A stretch of 64,000 bases of DNA from an uncultured Eubacteriales bacterium (GTDB taxonomy: Bacteria; Bacillota; Clostridia; Oscillospirales; Ruminococcaceae), in the NCBI GenBank assembly GCA_900314975.1, contig OMXI01000014.1, forward strand, positions 62,001 to 126,000, in the 5' to 3' direction. How positions within the stretch are numbered: position 1 is the first letter of the stretch; every line of letters starts with the position of its first letter. The notes beneath the pieces were generated by a model. That model was given only the letters and a program-made list of their open reading frames with translations. It did no database searches and had not been told where the DNA came from. Positions 17,181 through 24,945 of this stretch are shown here, one piece after another. Made by a program: the position numbers and the translations under genes.

Positions 17181-17356
17181 GTCCGAAGATGTTTTATCTG
17201 CCGAGAAAGTAAAGCATCATCGGCTGACTGTTAAAAGAGAGTAGCAAAAGAGAGAGCAAAAAGTTTTGTGTGAATTAAAAAGCTCCCTGCCGCATCGCAG
17301 CAGAGAGCTGAATATGATCTCACTTCCCACGGTATCAATTGCCGTGGGCTTTTTGT
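17181..17356 (+). ncRNA. Predicted stand-alone small RNA, about 175 nt, family not recognised
   Basis: The segment begins just after a consensus promoter and ends at an intrinsic terminator (stem CCCACGG/CCGTGGG followed by CTTTTTG, about 17325-17353). Visible helices include CCGAAGATG with CATCATCGG (one mismatch) near the 5' end and an AGCTC-CTGC/GCAG-GAGCT hairpin at about 17280-17310. Between them is an A/G-rich, probably single-stranded stretch with repeated AAGAGAG. The length is compatible with 6S RNA, but I cannot show the 6S long-bubble structure, so I leave it unnamed. Isolated between the convergent ends of the AI-2E permease and AEC genes. Confidence 0.55.
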
Positions 17357-17401
17357 TTCTATCTTCACAAATCCGAGTTTGTCGCGGTGTGTACACCGCG
17401 T

Positions 17402-17660
17402 AATTGGGGGAAACCCTTTTGGACGAAGGTCGAGAACGGCTTTGCCGTTCTCTTGGGAGTAACCGTGGTAACGGTTACTCCGTTATCCCCCCGAGAATAT
17501 CCGTTGGATATTCTCGCAAGCGACCGCAGGTCGCTTTACCCCTATTCCTAAACCTTTTAATGACTTTTCAGCAACGGGAGGCAAAGCTCCCGTCACTGAA
17601 AAGTGTTAGAGAGTTCAGAAAAAGAGTTTGAGAGAAAACGCTCCCAAGAGAATACCCACA
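17402..17660 (+). repeat. Structured intergenic repeat, family M, copy 1
   Basis: This is the longest copy of a modular hairpin repeat also found at 17725-17845, 23355-23525, 40204-40465 and 48901-49070. It begins AATTGGGGGAAACCCTTTTGGA and contains, in order, GAGAACGGC/GCCGTTCTC, GTAACCGT/ACGGTTAC, GAGAATATCC/GGATATTCTC, GCGACC/GGTCGC, the shared TAAACCTTTTAATG segment, a long stem ACTTTTCAG..ACGGGAG/CTCCCGT..CTGAAAAGT, and the shared tail AGAGTTCAGAAAAAGAGTTTGAG. No coding capacity is apparent. Confidence 0.8.
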
Positions 17661-17724
17661 GCTACACGATATGCAAATCGCGGTAAATCCGCATTTATTG
17701 GAGCATATTTGGTGCATAGTTGGG

Positions 17725-17845
17725 TTAGTTCTTCTGAAAAGACTTTTCTTCGCACTCTCTTATAAACCCTCACTACTTTTTCGTTATTTGGGGACGTGTC
17801 CCCAAATGGCGAAAAAGCAATAAAAGGTTTCTGAGGGGGGTATTG
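17725..17845 (-). repeat. Structured intergenic repeat, family M, copy 5 (reverse orientation)
   Basis: Read on the minus strand it has CAGAAACCTTTTATTG, the long stem CTTTTTCG..ATTTGGGGAC/GTCCCCAAAT..CGAAAAAG and the GTAGTGAGGG tail. It directly abuts the stop codon of the AEC transporter gene, in the opposite orientation to copy 1, so copies 1 and 5 make a head-to-head pair that fills the gap after the small RNA. Confidence 0.75.
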
Positions 17846-17847
17846 CG

Positions 17848-18768
17848 TTACAGCAGCTTATCGCACACCATAGTGACCAGCGGCAGGGTCAGACCGCTTA
17901 AAACCGTAGTCACCGCAAAGAACTCCGAGCATTTCTGCGGATGCCTGTCCATAGTTATCGCAAACATCGTACCCGTAGTCGCCACAGGGCAGCCCGCCGC
18001 GATAGTTACCACCATCTTCACCACATCGGGCGCAGGTGTCAGCCACACAAGCGCAAAAGTCACCGCAGGCACAATAATCAGCTTTCCCACGCAAACGCGG
18101 TATATCTCAATACCCTTGAACGCCTTTAAAACGTTCGTCTGCGCCACCGTCGCGCCCGCAATAAGCATAGCCAGCGGCGTGTTCATCGAGCTGATGTAGT
18201 CCATAGCCTTGTACGGAATCTGCGGCAGGCGAATGTTCGTTATGTAAAACACAAACCCCAGCACCGTCGCTATAACGCTTGGCGACAGCAAAGCCTTTAC
18301 CAGCGTCGAAAAGTCCCTCTGCCCTTTCATCATAATGTACCCGTGCGTCCATACAAGCAGATTGAAAAGCGTGATGTACGCCGTCAGGTACAGCACACCG
18401 CTCTTGCCGTAGATGTTCATAATAAGGGGGATGCCCATAAATCCGCAGTTTGAGTAGATTATCGAAAACCGCTGGATAACGCTGTATCTGCTCTTTTTCG
18501 GCACCATAACCGTCGCCAGAGGTATCGCCGCCGCAAACGAGATAGCCGCCAGCACAAACGCCCACATCAAGCCCTTGAGCAAAGCAGGCTCGTAATCGGT
18601 CTGGTACGACATAAAAATAAGCACAGGATTTACAATGTTCAGTTCAACTATCGAAAGGCTCTTCGTGCCGTCCCTGGTGATGACCCCCTTGAGATTGCAA
18701 ACCACGCCCAGCGCAAGTATTATGAACATTATCAATATCTGCTTACCGATGACCAGACCCGCACCCAC
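17848..18768 (-). CDS. AEC-family (auxin efflux carrier-like) transporter
   Basis: A 306-residue membrane protein with about ten hydrophobic segments and the two inverted five-helix halves of the AEC/BASS fold. Bacterial members (MleP, MdcF, YwkB) export or import organic acids such as malate or malonate; the substrate here is not known. The start is GTG at 18768, chosen because GGGGAG lies 7 nt upstream. Conserved family sequences include YSNCGFMGIPLIMNIYG in the first half and ATTGTMFAITMDRH in the second. It is a single gene; the convergent side holds two repeat copies and a small RNA, and the upstream neighbour on the same strand is a small export protein gene that ends 84 bp away from its partner. 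Confidence 0.85.
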   Translation of the reverse strand: MGAGLVIGKQILIMFIILALGVVCNLKGVITRDGTKSLSIVELNIVNPVLIFMSYQTDYEPALLKGLMWAFVLAAISFAAAIPLATVMVPKKSRYSVIQRFSIIYSNCGFMGIPLIMNIYGKSGVLYLTAYITLFNLLVWTHGYIMMKGQRDFSTLVKALLSPSVIATVLGFVFYITNIRLPQIPYKAMDYISSMNTPLAMLIAGATVAQTNVLKAFKGIEIYRVCVGKLIIVPAVTFALVWLTPAPDVVKMVVTIAAGCPVATTGTMFAITMDRHPQKCSEFFAVTTVLSGLTLPLVTMVCDKLL

Positions 18769-18852
18769 GCGCGCACTCCCCTTTCAATACCGCTGTAACA
18801 TTAAACGAACTTGCAGTAACCAAGCGACTGCAAGTTCAACTGAAGCATCTTA

Positions 18853-19326
18853 TTAAAACAGCGCAAATCCGCCCTTGACAACCTGGCTTAAAACAGTCAT
18901 TATCAAGCCCGCAAGCAGCACGCCCAGCACCACCGCAAGTGTGCTCTTTTTAAAGTCAAGGTCAAGTATGCTCGCCGCAAGCGTGCCCGTCCACGCACCC
19001 GTGCCCGGCAGCGGTATACCCACAAACAGCAAAAGCGCAACGTAAATGCCTCTGCCCGCCTTTTCCTGCAATTTCTTTCCGCCCTTTTCGCCCTTTTGCA
19101 GACAGAACGAGCAGAACTTGCCGATTATCTTCTTGTCGCTTCCCCAGATAAGCAGCTTGCGCGCAAAGAAGAAAATAAACGGAACGGGAATCATGTTGCC
19201 TATCATGCACACAATAAGACACCAGTGCCACGGCAGATCCATACCCGTACCGAAAGGTACACCGCATCGCAGCTCGACCAGCGGCACCATAGATATAAAG
19301 AATGTTATAATGTACTTTTTCAGCAC
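18853..19326 (-). CDS. Small multidrug export family protein (PF06695/COG2426)
   Basis: A 157-residue membrane protein with four to five hydrophobic segments. The family pattern is present: SMVPLVELRCGVPFG near the N-terminus, GNMIPVPFIFFFARK in the middle and VGIPLPGTGAWTG in the C-terminal half. Despite the database name, a drug-export role has not been firmly shown for most members. The start is GTG at 19326, with AAGGAG 8 nt upstream. A promoter is visible upstream on the minus strand. The mainly cytoplasmic Lys/Gly-rich loop (QKGEKGGKKLQEKAG) is typical. Confidence 0.82.
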   Translation of the reverse strand: MLKKYIITFFISMVPLVELRCGVPFGTGMDLPWHWCLIVCMIGNMIPVPFIFFFARKLLIWGSDKKIIGKFCSFCLQKGEKGGKKLQEKAGRGIYVALLLFVGIPLPGTGAWTGTLAASILDLDFKKSTLAVVLGVLLAGLIMTVLSQVVKGGFALF

Positions 19327-19384
19327 TGCAAAAACTCCTTTTTTGAGAATATATTAAATATATATTCAAACGCATACTTTGGTT

Positions 19385-19413
19385 ATTATAGCATAATAAT
19401 CCCGACTTGTAAA
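19385..19413 (-). promoter_or_regulatory. Promoter of the small export protein gene
   Basis: On the minus strand TTTACA and TATAAT are 17 bp apart (TATAAT complement at 19385-19390, -35 complement at 19408-19413). Confidence 0.65.
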
Positions 19414-19438
19414 GCATAAATTGTAAACAGCACGTATA

Positions 19439-19468
19439 TTGACAATCCACCGCAAAATATGTTATAAT
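19439..19468 (+). promoter_or_regulatory. Promoter of the lipid kinase gene
   Basis: TTGACA at 19439-19444 and TATAAT at 19463-19468 with an 18-bp spacer, about 90 bp before the start codon. Confidence 0.65.
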
Positions 19469-19561
19469 ATATGTGTATGTATTATGACTGTTGGTCAGTT
19501 TTTGTTTGGGAAGAATGAAGAAGATAAGAAGATATAAAAACGTGTAAGGGAGACAAGGGGT

Positions 19562-20611
19562 ATGCAGAATATGAAAAAGCTATTGTTCGTTTTTAACCCG
19601 CACGCAGGCAAAGGGCATATAAAGGACAGCCTTTGCGAGATAATCGACATCTTCACAGCAGGCGGCTATGAAGTGCTTGCCTACGCAACACAGGCACAGG
19701 GCGACGGTCATAATAAAATAGTCCAAAGCGGAAAAGACTACAACCTTATCGTAGTATCGGGAGGCGACGGTACGCTCTCCGAGGCGGTCAGCGCCCTTAT
19801 GAAGCTGCGCGAAAACGAGCCGCAGCTGAAAATACCGCTTGGCTATATTCCCGCAGGCTCTACCAACGACTTTGCCAACTCGCTTGGCATCTCAAAGAAA
19901 ATGGTCAGCGCCGCAAAGGATATCATGAACGGCGAGTATTATGATTGTGATATCGGTCAGTTTAACGATAAGTATTTCGTCTACGTCGCAGGCTTCGGCG
20001 CGTTTACCGACGTATCGTATATGACACCGCAAAGTATAAAGAATAAAATCGGTCACGCCGCGTATATCGTCGAGGCTCTCAAATCGCTGCCGAAAATATC
20101 GGGACAGACCGTCACCGTTGAGCACGACGGCGAAAGCTTTACCGACAGCTTTATCGTCGGACTCATCTCCAATTCGCGCTCTATCGGCGGAATGAAAAAG
20201 CTTATCTCTAAAGATGTCTGCTTTGATGACGGACTGTTTGAGGTCGTGCTTGCCAGAACTCCCGAAAACGCAATAGAGCTTTCCAGCCTTATCGCCAATG
20301 CCGCGACCAATAAGCTCAAGGATAAAAACTTTGTGACCTTCAAGACCTCCAAGGTCACCTTCACCAGCCAAAGTGATATCCCCTGGACGACCGACGGCGA
20401 GGCAGGCGGCACTCATAGAAAAGTAACTATAACCAACCATAGAAAAGCCGTAAGGTTTATGCTTAAAAATGACGATTTGTGCTTTGAGCAGCACGCCGCA
20501 CAGACCGACGCAATACATAAAAACGTCAGAGATACCGTCACAGGAAACTTTGACGCAGTCTCTGAAAATACCGATTATGTAATCGAAGACCAGAGCGATA
20601 TAGAGGATTAA
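19562..20611 (+). CDS. Diacylglycerol/lipid kinase family protein (DagK/YegS/BmrU-like)
   Basis: Predicted to phosphorylate diacylglycerol or a related lipid, returning it to phosphatidic acid for phospholipid synthesis. The 349-residue protein begins with FVFNPHAGKG and has the nucleotide-binding VVSGGDGTLSEAV (about residues 63-75) and IPAGSTNDFANSL (about residues 98-110), both diagnostic of the DAGK catalytic domain (PF00781). The C-terminal domain with GLISNSRSIGGMK and TDGEA is also typical. The last about 50 residues are extra, acidic and of unknown role. Start chosen at ATG 19562 with AGGGAG 9 nt upstream. Single gene between its own promoter and the RNase P RNA gene. Confidence 0.9.
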   Translation: MQNMKKLLFVFNPHAGKGHIKDSLCEIIDIFTAGGYEVLAYATQAQGDGHNKIVQSGKDYNLIVVSGGDGTLSEAVSALMKLRENEPQLKIPLGYIPAGSTNDFANSLGISKKMVSAAKDIMNGEYYDCDIGQFNDKYFVYVAGFGAFTDVSYMTPQSIKNKIGHAAYIVEALKSLPKISGQTVTVEHDGESFTDSFIVGLISNSRSIGGMKKLISKDVCFDDGLFEVVLARTPENAIELSSLIANAATNKLKDKNFVTFKTSKVTFTSQSDIPWTTDGEAGGTHRKVTITNHRKAVRFMLKNDDLCFEQHAAQTDAIHKNVRDTVTGNFDAVSENTDYVIEDQSDIED

Positions 20612-20627
20612 AACCTTTATCTCTTAC

Positions 20628-20989
20628 CTCTGAAAGTGAGCATACTATGCGGTAGCGTGAACGCTTTTAGTTCATGAGGAAAGTCCGAGCATCACAGAGC
20701 AGGATAGCTGATAACGTCAGCCGAGGGCGACCTCCGAGCAAGTGCAACAGAGATATACCGCCGCTTTATGCGGTAAGGGTGGAAAGGCGGGGTAAGAGCC
20801 CACCGGAGCGGCAGAGATGCCGCTGCCATGTAAACCTTATCCGATGCAACACCAATGGTGATGTGTAAGTCAATGGCTGCTCGTCAGGCTTGCACTCATA
20901 GGTGGCTAGAGCCGTGCGGCGACGTACGGAGTAGATAGATTACCGCACACGACAAAACTCGGCTTATAGGTACGCTCACTTTCAGAGGT
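20628..20989 (+). ncRNA. rnpB: RNase P RNA, bacterial class A-like
   Basis: Catalytic RNA that removes 5' leaders from pre-tRNAs. The conserved core is clear: GAGGAAAGTCCGAGC near 20679-20693, GTGCAACAGAGA, GGTAAGAGCCCACCGG near 20789-20805, and the 3' core segment with AGTAGATAGATTACCGC and ACAAAACTCGGCTTATAGG. The terminal helix P1 is formed by CTGAAAGTGAGC (20630-20641) and GCTCACTTTCAG (20974-20985). P1 is unusually extended: TTACCTCTGAAAGTGAGC pairs perfectly with GCTCACTTTCAGAGGTAA, with the extra pairs drawn from the heptamer repeat on both sides. The gene sits between the lipid kinase and cellulase genes. Confidence 0.95.
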
Positions 20990-21020
20990 AAGATGTAAGA
21001 TGTAAGAAATAAGAGAATAA
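20983..21020. repeat. Heptamer repeat array after rnpB
   Basis: AGGTAAGATGTAAGATGTAAG-type units followed by AATAAGAG directly follow the rnpB 3' end, and a matching pyrimidine-rich segment (ATCTCTTACCTC) lies just before its 5' end, so the two arms can close around the whole RNA. Confidence 0.6.
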
Positions 21021-21111
21021 AACAAAAACACTGTTTTTGTATCATACAAAATCAGTGCTTTTTTAAATGAAAAACAAATGTATAAAAGTTGTAACAATTC
21101 TTTGTTTAATG

Positions 21112-21140
21112 TTGTAATTTAAAAAATGCTGTGTTATAAT
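21112..21140 (+). promoter_or_regulatory. Promoter of the GH5 cellulase gene
   Basis: TTGTAA (21112-21117), 17 bp, TATAAT (21135-21140). A transcript starting near 21147 would have an unusually long leader of about 165 nt. Confidence 0.6.
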
Positions 21141-21154
21141 GATATGGTGTGAAA

Positions 21155-21261
21155 TTAAGGCAATACCGCACGACCATTGTGCGTTAGAAACGCAGTCAGA
21201 TTTTCCGTCAGAGTGACTAAAAATGACGCAGGCTTACTGGCGTAAGTCAAGGATGCCTTAA
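21155..21261 (+). promoter_or_regulatory. Structured leader element of the cellulase gene (cloverleaf-like)
   Basis: A perfect 8-bp closing stem, TTAAGGCA (21155-21162) with TGCCTTAA (21254-21261), encloses three hairpins: CGCAC/GTGCG (21067+100 region, 21167-21183), AGTCA/TGACT (21194-21218) and CTTAC/GTAAG (21233-21246). An alternative helix GCGTT/AACGC (21181-21193) excludes the first hairpin, so two folds are possible. It could be a cis-regulatory RNA or a small MITE-like repeat with 8-bp terminal inverted repeats; I do not recognise a known riboswitch. Confidence 0.5.
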
Positions 21262-21311
21262 CATAGGGATTGTCTGTCCCGTTAAAACATCTTGGAGAGT
21301 GGGTTGTAAAA

Positions 21312-23342
21312 ATGGACGATGAAAAGAAAACAGAGAACACCGAACAGACCACGCAGCAAACAAACGAGCAAGAGCAGACCGTAGACACCGCGCAGATTCA
21401 GACGCAGCCAAAGCCGAAAGCCGATTCGGGCAAGAAAGTAGTTATCGGCTTTATCGCAATGGGCGTTGTGATAATCATACTGCTGATAGTGCTTATCGTT
21501 GTACTGCTTTCGGGCAAAAAGAAAGATGATTCAAGCAGCAGCGATACCGATTCAAGCGAGTCGTCACAGACCGACTCATCAACCGCAGGCGAGGTGTCCA
21601 GCGACAGCATAACCGACGTAAGCGGCGTTGCCAATGATTATTCCGCAAAGGACGACAGCAGCTCAAAAGCCGAGACTTCTGCCGATAAGCTCGGCAAGGG
21701 ACTTTACCTTGCTTATACCGAGGGCAATACCTGGGAAGACGGCGATAAGAAAATGTGCGGTCTTTCGCTTTCAATAATCAACAATACCGACGAGGACATC
21801 AAGAACTGGACTTTGGTGCTTGATGTGGAAAACCTCAAATCCTGCAGCGGCTGGTGCGGCAATTTCACAGTAAGCGGCAATACCCTTACCATAACCAACG
21901 CACCGCATAACGGCGAGATAAAGAAAGGCGCGAGCATAACCGATGTCGGCTGCAATATCGGCACAGGCGGAAAGCTCAATATCAGATCCGCCAAGCTCAA
22001 CGGAAAAGCTATGACTGTAAAAGCAGGCAAAATAGATATCGGCGGCGGAAACAATAACAACAATACCACCACCCAGCAGGGCGAAAAGAAAACCGATGTC
22101 TCCGCACTTCTCACAAGAACCAAAACCGCAAAGCAGGGCGACGACTGGCTGCATACCGACGGCAATAAGATACTTGATAAGGACGGCAAACAGGTCTGGC
22201 TCACAGGCGTCAACTGGTTCGGCTATAACACAGGCACAAATACCTTTGACGGTCTTTGGAACAGCCAGCTTGCACCCACAGTAAAATCAATCGCCGACCA
22301 CGGCTTCAACCTTATCAGAGTGCCTATCTCCGCAGAGCTTCTGCTGCAGTGGAAAAAGGGCGAGTACCCCAAGGCAAACTACAACAATGCCTATAACCCC
22401 GCACTCAACGATATGAACAGCCTCCAGATCTTCGACTACTTCTTAAAGCTCGCCGAGGAAAACGGCATGAAGGTTATGCCCGATATCCATTCCGCAGAGA
22501 CCAACGCCAGCGGTCACAACGTGAACCTTTGGTATACCGATAAGATAAGCGTCGATAAGTATATGGAAGCGCTTGAGTGGATGGCTGAAAGATACAAGGG
22601 CAACGATACCATTATCGCGTACGACCTTAAAAACGAGCCTCACGGCAAGCCCGACGAGGGCAAGAACGCGGCAATATGGAACGCATCCAAGGACGCAAAC
22701 AACTGGAAATACGTCGCAGAGACCGCAGCCGCAAAGGTTCTTGCAAAGAACCCCAACGTCCTTATTATGATCGAGGGTACAGAGATCTATCCCAAGAACT
22801 CCAAGGGCGACTATTCGTCAAAGGATAAGGACGATTACTACTTCAACTGGTGGGGCGGCAACCTGCGCGCAGTAAGAGACTTCCCTATCGACCTGGGCAA
22901 GTATCAGAACAAGCTGGTATACTCACCGCACGACTACGGTCCGACCGTCTACGAGCAGCCGTGGTTCAAATCCGATTATACCTTTGACAGCCTTATGAAA
23001 GACTGCTGGCAGGACAACTGGTTCTATATCCATAAGGAGAATAAAGCACCCCTGCTTATCGGCGAATGGGGCGGCTTTATGAAAGATCCCAACCTCAAGT
23101 GGATGACCTATATGCGCAAGCTGATTAAGGACAACCACCTCAACCATACCTTCTGGTGCTTCAACGCCAACTCGGGCGATACAGGCGGACTCGTCAAGGA
23201 CGATTTCAGAACGTGGGATACCGAGAAGTATAACTTCGTCAAGGAAGTGCTCTGGCAGCAGAACGGCAAGTTCGTCGGACTTGACCACGCCGTTAAACTC
23301 GGCGCCAACGGCATCACCCTCACCGAAGCTAAAGGTTTGTAA
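21312..23342 (+). CDS. Membrane-anchored GH5 family cellulase with CBM2-like domain
   Basis: Predicted endoglucanase displayed on the cell surface. From ATG 21312 the product has 676 residues: a Gln/Thr-rich cytoplasmic tail, one membrane segment (about residues 38-62) with no cleavage site, a Ser/Asp linker, a beta-rich domain resembling carbohydrate-binding module family 2 (about residues 120-235, with conserved Trp such as [19 protein letters not shown]), an Asn-rich linker, and a GH5 barrel (about residues 285-665). The acid/base Glu is E442 in LKNEPHG and the nucleophile is E585 in IGEWGGF. No dockerin or sortase signal is present. An upstream in-frame TTG (21270) is possible, but neither start has a well-placed SD. 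A structured leader precedes the gene. Confidence 0.9.
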   Translation: MDDEKKTENTEQTTQQTNEQEQTVDTAQIQTQPKPKADSGKKVVIGFIAMGVVIIILLIVLIVVLLSGKKKDDSSSSDTDSSESSQTDSSTAGEVSSDSITDVSGVANDYSAKDDSSSKAETSADKLGKGLYLAYTEGNTWEDGDKKMCGLSLSIINNTDEDIKNWTLVLDVENLKSCSGWCGNFTVSGNTLTITNAPHNGEIKKGASITDVGCNIGTGGKLNIRSAKLNGKAMTVKAGKIDIGGGNNNNNTTTQQGEKKTDVSALLTRTKTAKQGDDWLHTDGNKILDKDGKQVWLTGVNWFGYNTGTNTFDGLWNSQLAPTVKSIADHGFNLIRVPISAELLLQWKKGEYPKANYNNAYNPALNDMNSLQIFDYFLKLAEENGMKVMPDIHSAETNASGHNVNLWYTDKISVDKYMEALEWMAERYKGNDTIIAYDLKNEPHGKPDEGKNAAIWNASKDANNWKYVAETAAAKVLAKNPNVLIMIEGTEIYPKNSKGDYSSKDKDDYYFNWWGGNLRAVRDFPIDLGKYQNKLVYSPHDYGPTVYEQPWFKSDYTFDSLMKDCWQDNWFYIHKENKAPLLIGEWGGFMKDPNLKWMTYMRKLIKDNHLNHTFWCFNANSGDTGGLVKDDFRTWDTEKYNFVKEVLWQQNGKFVGLDHAVKLGANGITLTEAKGL

Positions 23343-23354
23343 TATTGACTACTA

Positions 23355-23525
23355 ATTGAGGGGGACTCTTTTGGAGAAGAGTCCCCCTCAAACTCCCTTC
23401 AGAAACCTTTTATAGATTTTCGGCGCAAAGAGCTTGCTGCTCTGTGCGCCGAAAATATGTAAGAGTCCCAAGAGAAATTCAAGAGGATTCTTTTCAAGAG
23501 AAACTCCCTCAGCTAACAGCCAACA
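23355..23525 (+). repeat. Structured intergenic repeat, family M, copy 4
   Basis: Starts 13 bp after the cellulase stop. The first hairpin is a perfect 15-bp stem TTGAGGGGGACTCTT/AAGAGTCCCCCTCAA around TTGGAG, equivalent to GGGGGAAACCCTT/AAGGG in copy 3 but with different paired bases. The second stem, ATTTTCGGCGCA..AGAGC/GCTCT..TGCGCCGAAAAT, replaces the CTTTTTCGCCATTTGGG stem of other copies. It could act as the cellulase gene's terminator region. Confidence 0.75.
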
Positions 23526-23580
23526 GCACAGGCACTTAGTTCTGATAGATTATTCCCTTTATAATAGTACAAACACTTTG

Positions 23581-23607
23581 CACCGCTTTAACGCGGTGCT
23601 TTTTTTG
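23581..23607 (+). terminator. Intrinsic terminator
   Basis: CACCGC/GCGGTG stem with a 6-nt loop followed by seven T, about 240 bp after the cellulase stop codon. Confidence 0.8.
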
Positions 23608-23699
23608 CCCAAATTTATGCAAAGCCCTCAAACCGCCCCGCCTAATCCCGCCTGTTCATTGTGCAACCCTACATATTTAGATTTTTTTGCAATATCCTA

Positions 23700-23730
23700 T
23701 TGACAAATAATATTATATGACGTATAATAT
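23700..23730 (+). promoter_or_regulatory. Promoter and probable PadR operator of the envelope-response operon
   Basis: TTGACA (23700-23705), 17 bp, TATAAT (23723-23728). A perfect dyad ATATTATA-TGACG-TATAATAT (23710-23730) covers the spacer and -10 box, well placed for repression by the PadR protein encoded first in the operon. The leader then holds a pyrimidine-rich heptamer array (23822-23884). Confidence 0.7.
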
Positions 23731-23821
23731 CTACAGTGATAGAATATAAGACGAAAAAAAATATCACAGAACAAAAAATATTGTAGACCAAAAGAAAAGA
23801 GACAAACAAACACAAGAAAAA

Positions 23822-23884
23822 CAAGAGGCAACAAGTAAGAGCCTGTCAAACTCTTATCTTTTACATCTTACCTCTTACATCTAA
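23822..23884. repeat. Heptamer repeat array in the padR leader
   Basis: Purine units (AAGAGGCAACAAGTAAGAG) at 23822-23840 face pyrimidine units (CTTACCTCTTACATC) at 23867-23881 and can form an imperfect hairpin just before the padR ribosome binding site. Confidence 0.5.
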
Positions 23885-23902
23885 ATGAAAGGAGTTGTCA
23901 CA

Positions 23903-24271
23903 ATGAGCTTCCCGATAAGTGCAGGTCTGCTCGACTCAATGGTGCTTGCAGTAGTAAGCCGCGAGGACACCTACGGCTACGAAATAACACAAACCATGCG
24001 CAAAGCGTTGGACGTTTCCGAATCAACGCTCTACCCCGTACTCAAGCGCCTGCAAAAAAGTCAGATGCTGGAGACCTACGACAAAGAATATATGGGGCGC
24101 AACAGACGGTACTACCACGTAACGACCAAAGGAGCCGCACAGCTGAGTGACTACCGCAGCGAGTGGCTTGACCACAAACAAAAGGTAGACAGTATACTGT
24201 TAAATGACACAGCAGATAATACTTTGACAAAGAATAAAGAAGAGGAGGAATTGCTTCCGCAGGAAGCATAG
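23903..24271 (+). CDS. PadR-family transcriptional regulator
   Basis: A 122-residue winged-helix regulator. The PadR pattern is clear: LDSMVLAVVSREDTYGYEITQTMR (as consecutive short motifs), SESTLYPVLKRLQ for the recognition helix, and the wing GRNRRYYHVTTKGAAQL. The C-terminal dimerisation helix is short. ATG 23903 is preferred to an ATG 18 bp upstream because AAAGGAG lies 9 nt before it. It is the first gene of a five-gene operon with DUF1700, DUF4097 and PspC genes, an arrangement seen in many Firmicutes where PadR-type repressors control membrane-stress genes. A dyad over its own promoter suggests autorepression. The ligand is unknown. Confidence 0.9.
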   Translation: MSFPISAGLLDSMVLAVVSREDTYGYEITQTMRKALDVSESTLYPVLKRLQKSQMLETYDKEYMGRNRRYYHVTTKGAAQLSDYRSEWLDHKQKVDSILLNDTADNTLTKNKEEEELLPQEA

Positions 24272-24279
24272 TGGGGACT

Positions 24280-24945
24280 ATGAAAAGATTAGAATATATG
24301 ACGATACTCAGACAAAAGCTTGTTGACGGCGGTCTGGGAAATGACGAAATAAACGACGCACTCGAATTTTACGAGGAGCTTTTCCTCGACGGCGGTTACG
24401 AAAACGAGGAAAAGACCGCACAGAACCTTGGCGACCCCGAAAAGCTCGCACAGCAGATACTTGCAGAGAACGGCGCAGTAGGCTTTGTAAAGCCCGAGTA
24501 CAAAATGGAAGACGCAGTCGACAACCGCGGCGCACAGCAGTCACAGCAGCCGCAGCCAGATTACGACATCGCACCCGATAACAGAAACACAGCCCTGCTG
24601 ATAATCGTGATCGTATCAGCTATCGTGTGGTTTCCGACCCTTATCGGTCTGCTCGCAGGTGCAGTCGCACTTGCAATAGGTCTTGCAGCAGGCATCTTCT
24701 CTATCGGCTGCGCAGGCGTCGGCGCTCTGGTCGTAGGCGCTGTAACAACATTCCAGGCACCGCCCGTGGGCATACTTACAATGGGCGTAGGGCTTTTCCT
24801 TATCGGACTCGGCGTACTGCTCTTTATTCCTTTCTGCAAGTTCGCAGTAGGACTTTTCAAAAAGTTCTTCACATGGCTTATCGGCGGATTGAGAAAGCTC
24901 TTTTACAATGTACAGAATAATAAGGCGGTGAACGAGAATGGCTAA
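24280..24945 (+). CDS. DUF1700 (HAAS-domain) membrane protein
   Basis: About 221 residues. The N-terminal about 75 residues are a helical HAAS-type domain (EINDALEFYEELFLDGG, then LGDPEKLAQQILAE), found in Firmicutes proteins encoded next to PadR regulators. After a Gln-rich linker come three to four membrane segments (about residues 105-200) with Gly-rich helices. The role is not established; a link to PadR signalling or membrane stress is likely from context. An alternative GTG start at 24271 overlaps the padR stop codon and has AGGAAG 5-6 nt upstream, so translational coupling from that start is possible. It overlaps the next gene by 8 bp. Confidence 0.82.
   Translation: MKRLEYMTILRQKLVDGGLGNDEINDALEFYEELFLDGGYENEEKTAQNLGDPEKLAQQILAENGAVGFVKPEYKMEDAVDNRGAQQSQQPQPDYDIAPDNRNTALLIIVIVSAIVWFPTLIGLLAGAVALAIGLAAGIFSIGCAGVGALVVGAVTTFQAPPVGILTMGVGLFLIGLGVLLFIPFCKFAVGLFKKFFTWLIGGLRKLFYNVQNNKAVNENG

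Noticed and set aside
17181..17356. 6S RNA
   Set aside because: The size fits, but I could not derive the long central-bubble hairpin closed by 5'-3' pairing, so the name is withheld.
21155..21261. c-di-GMP-I (GEMM) riboswitch in front of the cellulase
   Set aside because: It has a GACGCA segment, but the conserved tetraloop-receptor and other GEMM core elements are not visible, so I describe it only as an unknown structured leader.
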